From Collybia mongolica (lineage: Eukaryota; Basidiomycota; Agaricomycetes; Agaricales; Clitocybaceae), in NCBI GenBank assembly GCA_013420905.1, contig JAAXNY010000001.1:3720001-3784000 (forward strand): a stretch of DNA of 64,000 nt, given 5' to 3'. Below, one piece after another: positions 31,401 through 42,984 of this stretch. The position numbers and the translations under genes are program-made. The number at the start of each line of letters is the position of its first letter. The stretch's first letter is position 1. The notes under the pieces were generated by a model, which made no database searches, was not told where the DNA came from, and saw nothing but the letters and a program-made list of their open reading frames with translations.

Positions 31401-33734
31401 ACTCCTGGAATCTATAATGCTCAATATCTTGACAATAGCTAGCTATATGAGTATGGTTAAATATAGTATGTGATAACACAACAAAAAACACTTAACAGGC
31501 ATATGTACATTTGTTTGAACTTTGTCTTTGATGATGATATTTCTATTTTTAGCATATCTAATAAGTTCTTGATTAACCCAGGATGCAAGGCTAGAAATAA
31601 ATTGTTTAATGTTGAATAGTTGATATACATTTCAATACTGTGGGAACTTGGTTCTATTATAGGCATTTGCATTGGTATTACTTCCTTATATCACACAATT
31701 GGGTAGTCCAACCTATAAATAGGTACATTGGATAAATACTGTGGGTGTACCAGAAGTCTATATCAGCCTACTAGAGCTGTGCAAATAGTACAGGGGTAAA
31801 GTATCAGTAAGAAGTAAACTAATATTTGTAAAAGAAATAAGAACATATCACAAGGTAGATAGAATTACACCAATGTAGTCTCAAGGTATACAGCAGCATA
31901 TAGGTGCATATACAATAGAACAAGGTATATCTGAGCAACTAGATGTGGGGCACATATGGACTCACCTTACACACATCTGGTTAGGGCACAGGGGTGATTT
32001 GCACTACTTGGTCTAGACAGCATGTCCAGGGGTGCACACCCAGCCACCAGGTGATGGTTTCACTATATGGAATACACCACTGCACCACCCATGTCTGCCA
32101 TGCTAGCTGCTCACTAGCAGATGTGGGCAGGCAGTCACTGGTAATGTGGCAGGTGCCTCTGTAGTTCTTGTTGCAGCTCTTATTGTTGTGATTTTGCAGT
32201 TGTTATTTTCACTGAGAGGGGTGGGTATGAGAGAGGGTGGTGGTATCCATGGTGGTGGGACCTGGCATTGTATTTGGCAGTATTGTGCACAATCATATGG
32301 CAGGGAGGTGATGGGAGAGGCAGCTGGGGATGTAGTGGTGGAGGTTGACAACAAGGCTAACAGGCAATGTGGCACCCATCAACAATATTCAACCATTGCC
32401 AGTAATGGCCAAGAGTAGACAGCAGGGGCCATTATAAAAAACAAGCACCTTGGACTGGCAAGCTCATATTACCAAATGGTTAATCTGCATGTTTTATGCA
32501 CATGACATGTAACCTTGAGGCCTTGTATTTGACTCTCCAAAATATTGCATTTTTGTGCATTAAATAAGCGATGGTAACTATAATTAAGTAAGCAATCTGG
32601 ACAGTCTGCATGGACTTCATGGGGAGTTGTTCCAAGCTGGGTCTGAGCATCCAAGTAACAGCATGGATTTATGGACTTAGCTTTGACTTGGCTTAGATGC
32701 AGACTGTCAATTAAGCAGGGCTCCCTGCCAAACAGGGTTTGAGTCAGTCTGCAGACACCTGCATTTGTCTGTGTGGTCTGTGTGGCTCATGTCACTCAGT
32801 ATAAAGTCCCCAGAGAAGCTACTGAGTTGGTTGTATATTTGGAATATACAAATATGGATCTACATTTTCAAGTTTGTTAATTTTTTCACACAGTCCATCT
32901 CTGAGAGTCTGAGTCCCCACTTTACCAGCTGACTTGTTTCTAAGGAAAATGCCTAGATATATTTTGTTACCTTTTATTGGTGGATATTTGTATAGGATCT
33001 ATAAACACCAACTTCTATTGGCATACACTATGGATATGGGTGAAGTTGTAAGGGGATCACTTGTTTGTCCACATCTAGCCATCAGAATCACTATTGCACA
33101 GCTTGCATAGCCTCACTGTTATATTGATTATTCTGACACACACTGCTTTAACCCCTTGACAGATAGTAGTTTACTCTGGACTGACATATCACAGATGGAT
33201 TGTTGCATCAGTAGACTTACTGATATCAGATTCTGTTGTTATTTGAGACATAGGCACAATGTACTGTATATAAGGTGCCCCTTCCTCTTCATGGAAGGGC
33301 ACCTTTGCAATAGACTTGGGCTGGGTTCTCTACTCATAGTCAAGCCTCTAGTGCTCTATGCTCATCCCTTCCCTGCATGGTTGTTCATACTGTGTATACT
33401 GCTCCCTGTCTGAGCCTCTTGGCAACATGATCCCTTACAGAAGTGCAACAAGTATTTGGCAAGCTCAAATGTGTGGTCATATTTCACCTTCATGCTGTGT
33501 ATCCATCAGGCCTTCCATGATGTCAAGCTACTCCCTGTACCCTACAATCTAATTCTAGGACAATGCCTGACAAGTGTTCCAGGACCAAAGTTATCAACAA
33601 CAAAAAGTAATATAAAGTTGAATAAATTCTGGATAGTTAGTTCTATTGCAACAACCTGGTTCTAGAAATATAAAGAAAAGTTAATCAAAAAAAAAAACAT
33701 AAGGACTTGTATCTGCCAGTAATGGCCCTCTACC
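31401..33734. other. AT-rich unannotated stretch
   Basis: I see no supported gene here. CpG is scarce. Local features are a TATA-rich start and a GTGG/TGGT-rich part near 32210-32350. A segment at 33380-33600 has open frames that do not match anything I recognise. It is probably old transposon DNA. Confidence 0.4.
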
Positions 33735-35808
33735 TCAAGTCACTGTATTAGCACGACAGAATTCTTTGTATTTTGCATATGCATAATGCAAAGTATGGTT
33801 GCCACAATCCAGATAGAAGTGTTCAATCTCCAACTGCATAATCATAGATTGCTGAACAGATGTGAAGTGAGCAACTATGTCAGACTCAGATGTGTTGTTT
33901 GATGTAGATGGTTCAGTTTTAGAAGGCACAGAAACAGTTGGAACAGAAGAAGTTGGAACTTGTGTGAAAGTTGAGGATTCAGATGATTCAGTCTAAAAGT
34001 ATTTTTATCAGAGATATGTATACTTCAATAAATAAAAGTAGTAAAACTTACAAATAAATGCAAAACATATCCATGATCATCATACTTCCAATCCACCATA
34101 TCATCATCTGAAATTGCAGCACTGTAGCAACCCTTAATGTCCCAAGTTTCTTGATTTGTGTATACATAAATCCAGTGATTGTCATTCTTAATAGGCGAGT
34201 ATAGATTGCCCAATTTGTAAAGAACAGGACCAAGGGAACTGTTAACTGGAATCTGGATGGTCATAGAAGACTTCATAGCCCTTGGATTACTACACTCAGA
34301 TTCCATAGACTTATACACATGAACGACACCCTTGACATTGGGTGGTGCAACAGGTTGGTTATATTCAAAATCAGCATGGTTCATAGCATTCCCCAATGCC
34401 TGACCATGAATGAAACCACCCACAGTGTGAGATGCACCCTGCAGAGAATTCAAGTCTCCACCTACAGTGTAAGATGAACTCAAATCTGCACCATGAGGAG
34501 ACATATCAATATCCTGGGGCTCAACACCACCTGGAGATTGCATTTCTATGTCTACACTATGCTTAGGCGGGGTACGTGGTTCTACATTCTCAGATGATGG
34601 GGGTAGAACATCCCCAGACACAGAAACTGGGGGCACAGCCTCCCCAAGACCAGAAGATGGGAGTAGAGCCTCCCCAAGACCAGAAGATGGGGGCAAAGCC
34701 ACAAAAGATTGACCTAAAGAAATAGAAACTAAACATATGATTTGTAGAATCAGAATAAATTTAACAGGTGTTATAAAATAAAATCTTACTGTTAGTACCA
34801 GCAGGCAACAGGGCATGGGAGATGGTGCAGGATGGGGCAGCTGACGAAATGCGAGAGACACCATGGGAGGGAGGGCCGCAGGCAGAGGCGGCACAGGAGG
34901 TGGAGGGGGCATGAGAGGTTGTGGTGGAGGGGGCACGGGAGGTGGAGGGGCCACGAGCACCGTTGTCGCTGCCCTGGGCATTCTCATTGTTGTCCTGGTC
35001 TTCCTTGGTGTCCTCCTTGTCCCCATCTTCCTTGTCCCTGTCTTCCTCATCCCTGTCTTCCTCATCCCTGTCTTCCTCATCCCTGTCTTCCTTGTCCCCG
35101 CTGGCCTCATTCCCATCCTCCTTGTTCCCATCCTCCTTGTCCCCACTCGCCTCATCCCTGCTCACCTCGTCCCTGCTCGCCTCGTCCCCACTCCCATCCT
35201 TGTCTCTGTCCTCTGCTCCTCCCTCCTTTTTCCCGTCGTGCTCCTCTGGTTTGCTGTCACTGGCAGTCAGGGGTGCCACCTGGCAGGCACAACCAGTGCC
35301 CCCCGGCTTTGAGGCTTGAGGCCCCCAGGAGACAGCAGCGGCTGTGCGCAGGGGCGGCACAATTGGCATGCCACTTTCTTTGAGCATGCGCTTGGTCCTG
35401 GGGGGAGGCCGTTTTTGTGAGAACAAGAAATGAAAATTGAACAAAAAACTCACTTTGTGAGGTGAGGTAAGGCGGGGCTGGCCTTGCCCTTGACACCTGT
35501 TTTACCACGGGTGGTGGCCTTCCTACCAGGGGTGGTGGCCTTTCTGGTGCTGCAGGCAGTGTTAGTAAGAAAGAGCATAAGAAGTGGCTGGGTACACACC
35601 CTGCCTTTGGCTTGGCGGCGCTTGCTTTGATGGTGGTGGCGGCTTTTGTGCACTTGCGGGCTTTGTCGTCCTTGTTGGTTGCTGAGGTGGCACGCTTGTG
35701 ACCATGGGTGGAAGGTGGGGGCATCATGCAGACATGGCCGCTCCTTGTCATCAGGCATTTGGCTACTTCAGCAGCAGCAGCAGTGGTGGTGGATTTGCGG
35801 GTTGACAT
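33735..35808 (-). CDS. intact spliced gene C, 610 aa, low-complexity acidic protein
   Basis: Five exons (35808-35600, 35549-35454, 35397-34790, 34713-34052, 33992-33735) join in phase to 610 codons with GT-AG introns of 47-76 nt. The N-terminus is Lys/Thr/Ala-rich and basic (TRKATTPGRKATTRGK). A long Asp/Glu/Lys/Gly tract follows, built from 15-bp repeats coding DRDEE-like pentapeptides (DNA about 34990-35190), then a Ser/Pro-rich part with two PPSSGLGEA repeats. The C-terminal third looks folded, with VVHVYKSME, NHWIYVYTNQETWDIKG and FYLDCGNHTLHYAYAKYKEF. I do not recognise the family. An unbroken model inside CpG-poor, decayed DNA is notable. The basic-acidic layout suggests a nuclear or chromatin-associated protein, which is only a guess. 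Confidence 0.6.
34990..35190 (+). repeat. 15-bp minisatellite inside gene C
   Basis: CTTCCTCATCCCTGT-like units recur about ten times with variants (CTCCTTGTCCCCA). They encode the acidic DRDEE/DKEDG repeats on the minus strand. The length is always a multiple of three within the gene. Confidence 0.7.
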
Positions 35809-36729
35809 TGTGTTTTGGCAGAAATCTTGCTGGGTTGCTGGGTGCTTGGTTGCTGGGCCTTGGTGTGGTTGAGGTTGACGATGTGCCCATTGTTGATCAA
35901 TGAGGTGGCCGATAAGTCACATGACTAAACACGTGACCACAACGCGTCTATTACATGTTACAATGCTCTGGAATTCCTGTGGGCTCTGTCAGAATTTCAG
36001 TGTTCCAAAGCTGGAATTCCTGTGGAATTCCATTCCACTCGGATTCTGAGTGGAATCCGTTCGGAATTTTTGTCAATTTTTACAGCCATTTTCTATTACT
36101 TCTGCAGCCGAAATTCTGACAGGAATCCACTGAAAGATGTGGGGGAGTGTAAAGACCTCCATAAGTGCCAATTTCAAATGCCTCTATAGTGAAACAGGTG
36201 AGCATGCCTTGCATTTGACTAAGCAACCATAGTACAATGGATTGATTTGTCTGTTTGTTTACTTGGTTTTCAGCCTACAAAATATTGGGAATTAGATATA
36301 TGAATAGTGACACAGGCCAATGGAATAGCCTGATGAAGGGCAATATCAATTAGTGAGGAGGAGTTAGGTAGTTTAGAGATGGCCTAGTGCAGGAGGGGCA
36401 AATTCCCATGGTCAGATGGTGGTGGTAAAAGATCAAGAAGCATCAAAGATACTGGACATTGTGCAAGCATGAATCAATAACAATTAAGATGTGTCCTGTG
36501 ACTTACATTAGACCTTGAGCTGGCAGCTAACTTTAAAATGACCACTTCCAGATCCAACAGTGAGTCTCAGTTCCCTCTAAGTCTAAGGTGAGTAACACAG
36601 TCATAACATTGCTCAGGGACCTTAACCATAACCCCACAGGCTTCACACCCAGAGCTTGTAAGTATTACCACATAGCTATCTAGTTTATTGATTGATGATT
36701 AGTAGACAAGATAATATATATATACATAG
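35809..36729. other. upstream region of gene C with element scraps
   Basis: GGAATTCC/GGAATCC words cluster at 35970-36130. At 36139 GTGGGGGAG is followed by TGTAAAGACCTC, which looks like a polypurine tract and LTR start or like the CTTTACACT end of the small CACTA-like family. No gene was found. Confidence 0.35.
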
Positions 36730-36965
36730 CCAGAACATTGCCAAATAATGTTCAGTGGCTCTCCATGCTCCTTGAATCTGAAAAAGAATCATGGGATGTC
36801 ATCTTTTTACAGCAGCCTCTGTGGCAAACTGTGTGCTACACTGCATCCCTCACTGTGAGAGCAGATGATCCTGAATGGGTTAGCATGCTTCCCAAGGGGC
36901 TTGATCCTGATGAAGATCATCCTCACATCTCTGCTTACTGCACTGAACACCAACCAATGGCAACA
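36730..36965 (+). pseudogene. LINE endonuclease N-terminal fragment
   Basis: The open stretch encodes a short protein with LLESEKESWDVIFLQQPLWQ, a TASLT motif and DPDEDHPHIS. Order and spacing resemble the start of the apurinic-like endonuclease of fungal non-LTR retrotransposons (LLE...D...IQEPPW...PS.T...HPR). The usual Glu of QEPPW reads QQPLW here, so catalysis would be lost. It ends abruptly at 36960 where another repeat begins. The assignment is from remembered motif order only. Confidence 0.45.
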
Positions 36966-37145
36966 TGATGATGCATGAGATGATGTGGGGCAAAGGGTAA
37001 AAATGGATGTGGAACAAGGGGACAATGAGGAAAGGGTGCCCCAAGGGGCAAAGGAAGGTGAGTCCTACACTGCTGCTCACTATACAGCATGTCCCCTCCC
37101 ACTTCAGGAACCTGAGATGAGAAGGACATGGCTGCCAATGCCCAG
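36960..37145 (+). repeat. CpG-depleted copy of the small CACTA-like element middle part
   Basis: This stretch aligns with about 22595-22785, for example GATGTGGGG, GAGGAAAGG, GCCCC, GGTGAGTC and CCACTTCAGGAAC. Most CG dinucleotides of that copy are replaced by TG or CA here. The apparent intron with GTGAGT donor and CTTCAG acceptor is preserved. Confidence 0.7.
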
Positions 37146-37183
37146 GGTGTCCCAGTGACAGTGACAAGTACGGTTGATAACAT

Positions 37184-37762
37184 TGATAGGGCCCAAAATT
37201 GTTTGCACTTGTAAAGTCAACAAGTAAGGCTATTAGTATCATTTCTAATAACCAAGTAAACAGTAATAAAGGATTAGAGTCAAGCTCTGAGATGGCTAAT
37301 CAGAGTGAACTAGTCTAATGGGTAATACACTATCAGTACAGAGGACTATGAGTACGGCCTATTATTAGTCCTATTCACCATGCCCGGTTACAACCTCGGT
37401 ATCTTAATCCATAAGTAACTGTTGTAGTATGATATCATTAGTCTGGGGATCATCATTAATAGGAGAAGTAATTGTAAATTCAGGACTTGCACAACCTGAG
37501 CCTAATCAGGGGCACTTGGTGTTAACTACCGGAAGAAACAGGACACTGTAAATAACAACTGGAATGATCAGGAGAAGTAAAAGATGGTGCCGCGCTGTTT
37601 TAAATAACCAAGCGTGCAGCCAGGCATCGATAAGAGTTTAGCCAGCTCTTTCAATATTGGCTAAGTAACAAGTAATGACATAATTGGCACATATGGCATG
37701 CGTGCCAAGTTGTAGAGGATGAGTCAGCATTAAATACAAGACCCTTGGCATGGGGGAGTGTT
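37184..37762 (+). repeat. left part of split LTR (copy 5)
   Basis: This LTR starts TGATAGGGCCC, is diverged and CpG-poor, and is interrupted at 37763 by Gypsy element 2. The remainder continues at 44681-45302. Confidence 0.85.
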
Positions 37763-38233
37763 TGTTACAGCTGTTTAGGCCTTATCCTCTAGATCAGTCT
37801 GGTTTATCGTTCGTTCACTATAGACCATTGACTTTGTAAGTCTAACGTCCAATGACTCCCTCAATAGGGCTAAAGTCAGATCGTTGAATCAGAGATGCAC
37901 TACTCCCTTTGTAAGGCAAGTAGGATCGAGCTTCGCGTCAAGAGATAGGAGTGAATAAGGTTGATTCAGCTAGGTCAAGCTAAAGAGCTAGCTAAGCTAA
38001 ACTATCTGTATATATATGTAAGAGTCTGATAAGCGTGGTTTACGCTATTGGTTATAGATAAAGGAATGAGTAAGCTAAGATGAGAATGAGTAAGCGTAAT
38101 TCAAAGGATGAATAAGCATAGGAAAGGAAGTGCATATATGGGCCTTTGAAAGATAAGAGTCAATAAGTATCCGGCAATCAGTAGTATGTAAGAAAAGAAA
38201 TGATAAGGGCACGTGAGTAGGGAATTTGTAACA
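37763..38233 (-). repeat. 3' LTR of Gypsy element 2
   Basis: It starts TGTTACAG and ends TTTGTAACA on the plus strand. Length and sequence agree with 44205-44675. Because the element reads leftward, this is its 3' LTR. Confidence 0.93.
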
Positions 38234-38266
38234 TTACCCCCTCTCTATCCCTAAAGCGTCCCAGCT

Positions 38267-39256
38267 TTAGTAGTCAATTGGCTCCCCTGTCATGTTTGCG
38301 ATGGCTTCTGGATAATCAAAAGGATCGTCAATCCCATTGTCTACCTCTTCGTGTTCATCTCCAACCTGTTGCCAGCTCTGATAATACCCTGCTGTTCTAG
38401 TTGTGGGTCTTTTGGGGCATTGGTCGCGACAATGTCCTGGTGCTGGTTGAAAACATATTGGACAATATTGTTTTTCACAATTAATTGATGAATGTCCAAA
38501 GTTGAGGCATCGAGAGCATAATATGTTTTTGTAGATGAGTGCTTGTTCTACTTGGGTGAGGTCGATGGGTTTTTCTTGACTTCCAATGTAATTGAGAGGG
38601 TTCATTGTGTATTTGATGGGTTTGGGTGCTTTCTTCTTTTTAATGATGGATTTAGTGGCTTTTCGACCTTTCAAATGTTTAAATATTTCTTTGTTTGCAA
38701 CCATGTCTGCTGGATCAGGAGTGGAATGTTGCGATGGTGAAGGGGATGGTTTGCGAAAAGGCGGGTTGATAAATAGGAGAATTCGGAGTCGAAGGTGTGG
38801 GTGTTCTGGGAGGAGATGTTTGTACTTCTTCATCAACTGTATCGACTCTTTTGGTTGACTCTGTAGGTGTTGAAGGCGTGGATGTAGGTAGTCAAATTCC
38901 TTCTTGTAATAACGGAATTAGATCTTCTAGAATTCGAAATTCTTGCGTGTCCACTAATTCTTCTGTAGTTTGATCTAGAGCCTGGCTGATATTTGCAGTT
39001 TGATGATATAGCATGTCCCTGATTTCCAGGTATTTTTAACTAGTTTAATGAGTTGATCGTGTGGTGGCTGATTGAATGCTTGAATCATTCGTTCGCGATG
39101 TTCTTCATGCATGAACCATGATAAGAACTTCTGGCAACGTATGATCTTTGTTGCAATTTCAAGGCGTTCTTGAGATGCGATATTAATGATAGGGGTGTTA
39201 GGAGAGTTGGTGAGGGCGGTGACAGTGGTGGTGTAGAAGTTGATAGGGGAAGACAT
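38267..39256 (-). pseudogene. extra zinc-knuckle ORF downstream of pol in element 2
   Basis: The frame starts at ATG 39256 (SSPINFYTTTV) and can be followed, with nonsense codons near 39040 and 38890 and a shift near 38770, to TAA/TAG at 38267. The last part is open from 38833. The first third is helical and resembles a small capsid-like or coiled domain. The middle is Ser/Pro/Thr-rich, then Lys-rich (IKKKKAPKPIK). Two CCHC-type knuckles follow, CSRCLNFGHSSINC and CPICFQPAPGHCRDQC, and then an acidic end. Nucleic-acid binding is a safe inference. A third ORF of this kind after the chromodomain is not part of the textbook gag-pol layout. It could be a second nucleocapsid-like factor or a captured gene. 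Confidence 0.65.
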
Positions 39257-39307
39257 TGTTTGTTAAGAATCTGGGATTTGTTGAGAGCGATAGTAGACGG
39301 TAGTTGG

Positions 39308-42300
39308 TTAGAGGCAATGTAGCTTCTGATAGGATTGAAGTATCGTTTGAGCTCTTTTTAAGTGGTCTTCTGGTTCCCACGTGTTGTGTGCGGATGAGTA
39401 ATCTTTCCATTTCACAAGGTATTGGAAGCCTTGGCCTCGTCGTCGGTGATTGATAATCCCTTCTACTTCGTACTCTTCTTCTTGATTCACAAGATCCGGT
39501 GGAGGTTCTAAGAAGTTGGGTCCGTGAGTATTGGTTTCCTTGTATGGTGTAAGAAGAGAAGCATGAAACACAGGGTGGATCTTCCATTGTGATGGGAGTT
39601 TCAGTTTGTATGTTACTGGTCCACGGACTTCTTGGATTTCGAAGGGTCCTTCTCGTTTTGGTGCTAGTTTCCTTGAAGGATAAGGGATTCAAAGGTTTGT
39701 TCCTTCTAACCAAATGTGTTCTCCTTGTTTGAATGGAGTGAAACCTCGTGTTGTCCTTTCTGCAACTTTTCTTCTTGCCAAGTCATGTGCTGCCATAGCT
39801 TCTTCTCTTGCTCTGTTAAGTTCGATCATCCGTTGCTCCACACTTGGAATGTTTGTCTTCTGGAATACTGATGGAATTGCTTGTGGTTCGTATCCCATCA
39901 TAAGAAAGAATGGGGATCTTTTCGTTGTGGAGTGTGTTCTTTGATTATGCGCGAATTCTGCGATTGGGTTAAGATCCTTCCATATTGCTGGGTTGTTCTG
40001 GCAGAACATTCGGAAATAAATTTCGAGCTCTTGATTTAATCGTTCTGTTTCTCCATCTGTTTGTGGGTGATACGCCGTGCTCATTACAAGCTTAATTCCA
40101 AGGAGTTTTCCTAGTTCTTTGAAGACTTTTGCTGCGAATTGAGGGCCTTGATCAGATAAGAAGGTGTTGGGTAATCCAAATCTTTTGTAAACATGTTCCA
40201 GGTAAAGGTTCGCTGTTCCTAGAGCATCGATTGTTTTCGTGCAAGGGATAGAAATTACCCCCTTCGTAAGGCCATGATCTACCATGACCATGAGACTGTC
40301 TTTTCCATCGTTTTCTGGGAGGTCTGTGACAAAGTTGGCTGTGACAAATGAGAAAGGGCGTGGTTCTCCATTTGTTGCAATCGGTATTAACCCTGGTCTT
40401 GTTGGGTGCATGTTGACTTTCATTTGTTGGCATGTGGCACAGCCCTCAATGTAATTCTTTATGAATACTCCCATTCCTGGCCACCAGTATTCTTGACTGA
40501 TTAACTCCTGTGTTTTGTATTGGCCTGGGTGTCCTCCTGGTTTTGTGTCATGATATCTTCGCACTATTTCTCGTCGCAGCTTTGTGTCTGGTCCTACATA
40601 ACATCTATTCTTGAAAAACAGAAGTCCGTCTTCGAATTTCCAATCAGACAAGTTTGATTTGATCGGTGGTGTTCCTGTCTCTTTTAACGCTTCGATTGAT
40701 TTTGCAAACAAATCATCTTCTTCAACTGATTTCTTTAGGTCTTCTTGTAAACCTATATCGATCATTTTGATGAAAATGTCATCTGGTAGAAGGATCCGGT
40801 CTTCGTTGTCTGTGTCTTCTGTACTGACATAGTCTGATCTTCTTGATAAAGCATCGGATTGTATCATTCGTGTTCCGGGTGTGTGTACAAGTTTCAGATC
40901 AAATTGTGACAGGAACAGGCTCCATCCTGCTTGTCATTGATTCAATTTTTGTGCCGTTCGGAAGTACGTCAGGTTCTTGTGATCTGACAGAATTACTGTG
41001 GGAAATTGTGATCCTTCAAGGTAATGTCTCCATGTTTTCAAGGCTTGAATGATGCCTAATAGTTCTCTGTCATAAATTTCGTAGTTTCTTTCTGTTTCTG
41101 TAAATGAATGTGAAATGTATCTGCATGGATGCCATTCTCCATTGTCATTTTGTTGTTGTAATACCGTGCCTGTGGCCCATTTTGAAGCATCTGATTCAAT
41201 GTGAAATGGTTTGTTCTTGTCTGGCATCATGAGGACGGGTGATTTCAAAAATTTCTGTTTCAATCCGTTGAATGCTTCCTGACATTCTTGAGTCCATTTC
41301 CATTTGATGTCTTTTCTTGTCAGATTTGTTAATGGTCTGCTAAGTTCAGCATAGTGTCCAATGAACTTTCGGTAGAAGTTTGCAAATCCGAGGAATGATC
41401 AGACTTGTTTCACTGTTGTCGGGGCTGGCCAATCTGCGATTCCTACTAACTTTGTTGGTTCCATTCCTATTTCGTTTTCTCTGATAACCAATCCGAGGTA
41501 TTCAAGTTCTGTGGCTTCGAATACGCATTTGTCCAGATTTAGGTATAAGTCGTTTTCCTTTAATTTATCCAAGACTTTCGTAGTCTTTTGTCACAGATCG
41601 TCGATGTTGTCGGAGGAAATTAGAATGTCATCCATGTAGATCAGGATCCATCCTTTGTCAATTTCTATTGCATAGATATCGTTCATCATGTTCTGGAATG
41701 TCGCCGGTGAATTGCATAAGCCGAAAAACATAACAAGAGGTTCGAATAATCCTCTGTTAGTTTTGAATGCTGCTTTCCATTCGTTGCCTTCTTTGATCCG
41801 GACATTGTTATATCCCCATCGTAAATCCAGTTTTGTGAAATATTTGGCCTCTTTCAGTTGGTCAAGAAGTTCCCCTACAAGTGGTAAAGGGTATGCATTC
41901 TTTATCGTTCCTTCGTTTAATCTTCTGTAGTCCTGAGTTGGTCGAAGTTTTGCTGAGTCTTTCTTTGATACAAAGAAAAAGGGTGATGCTTGTGGAGATT
42001 TCGATGGTCAGATATATCCTTTCTGCAGATTTTCGTCAATGAATTCATCCAATTTTCCTTGTTCCGCTGGACTAATGGGATAGATCTTACAGTCTTTCGG
42101 AATGAAGTCTGGTTTTAGATCTATTGCATGGTCCCATGATTGTCGTATTGGCATTCTTTCCGAATTTGTTTTGTCAAATAATGACGCATATTTCTGGTAA
42201 AATTCTGGTAGCATCTTCTTTGGCTTTTGATCTTTGATTTCTGCCTTGTGTTCCAGTTCCTGTGATATCAATGTTTTTGCATTTATCCAGATGGATTCTT

Positions 42301-42913
42301 CTTTGTCGTCTTCTGGATAGATGTATGTCCTGAGTAAGTTGACTTCATGTTCATCATCTTCTTCGTCGATTCCTAAAAGAATTGGCTGCCAATCTTCAAG
42401 GGGTTGGTTCCTTGGGATTTCTTCTGGATATTCTTCCTGTATTTCTGTTACTGTTGCCTTGGGGTATTGCCGTTTTTGCTTCATCTGTCAGATTTCTAAA
42501 TTCTTTCAGATTGCTTCTGATAGAACTCCTTTCTTGATACTTGGTCCGAAATCGAGTGTTCCTTTCTCCCAATCAATTTTGGGGTTATGCCGTTTTAACC
42601 ATGGTAGTCTGAGGATAATGTTTTCTTTCCTGAGTCCGCTAACTAGTAGTCGGATTCTGATTTCTTCATCTCCGATTCAAATCTTGGTCCATACACAGTC
42701 TGTGATGTTCCCTGATTTGTTCTTTGTCCCATCTACGTTTCTGACCGAAATTGATTTTCTCAGCGGAGTTGTCTTTATTTTGTTTTCTTTGACAAATGTT
42801 TTGTCGATAAAGATTCCTCCAGCTCCACAATCAATGAGTCCAATTGCTGGAATTTCGACGTTTTTCTGTTCTTCAATCACTGTAATTGAGATAGATAATG
42901 ATTGTTGATTCAT
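39308..42913 (-). pseudogene. Ty3/Gypsy pol with chromodomain integrase (element 2)
   Basis: Protease at about 42830 has LIDCGAGG (Cys in place of Ser/Thr in the D-S/T-G triad). Reverse transcriptase has YMDDILISS at about 41640. RNase H shows [11 protein letters not shown] and DRELLGII. The integrase zinc region has CATCQQMK. The integrase core has SDQGPQF and a DGETERLNQ Glu, but its first Asp is replaced by Asn (FVTANFVTDLP). The chromodomain lies at about 39330-39500 (EYEVEGIINHRRR, YLVKWKDY, NTWEPEDHL). TGA codons appear at several Trp or Arg positions. It would have copied and inserted the element, with the chromodomain targeting histone-marked chromatin. Confidence 0.93.
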
Positions 42914-42984
42914 CTCTCCTAAAATTACAGGTGACAGTGTAACGGAATAGTTCTCGGCAGGTACTGACGTCGATTCAGTCCACC

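Noticed and set aside
33380..33620. PIF/Harbinger-type transposase remnant
   Set aside because: A weak VFGKLKC-like motif was seen, but no catalytic residues, ends or duplication support it.
34863..35383. Plus-strand proteins rich in Cys, Pro, Leu or Ser over the minisatellite
   Set aside because: They are shadows of the acidic repeat of gene C on the minus strand.
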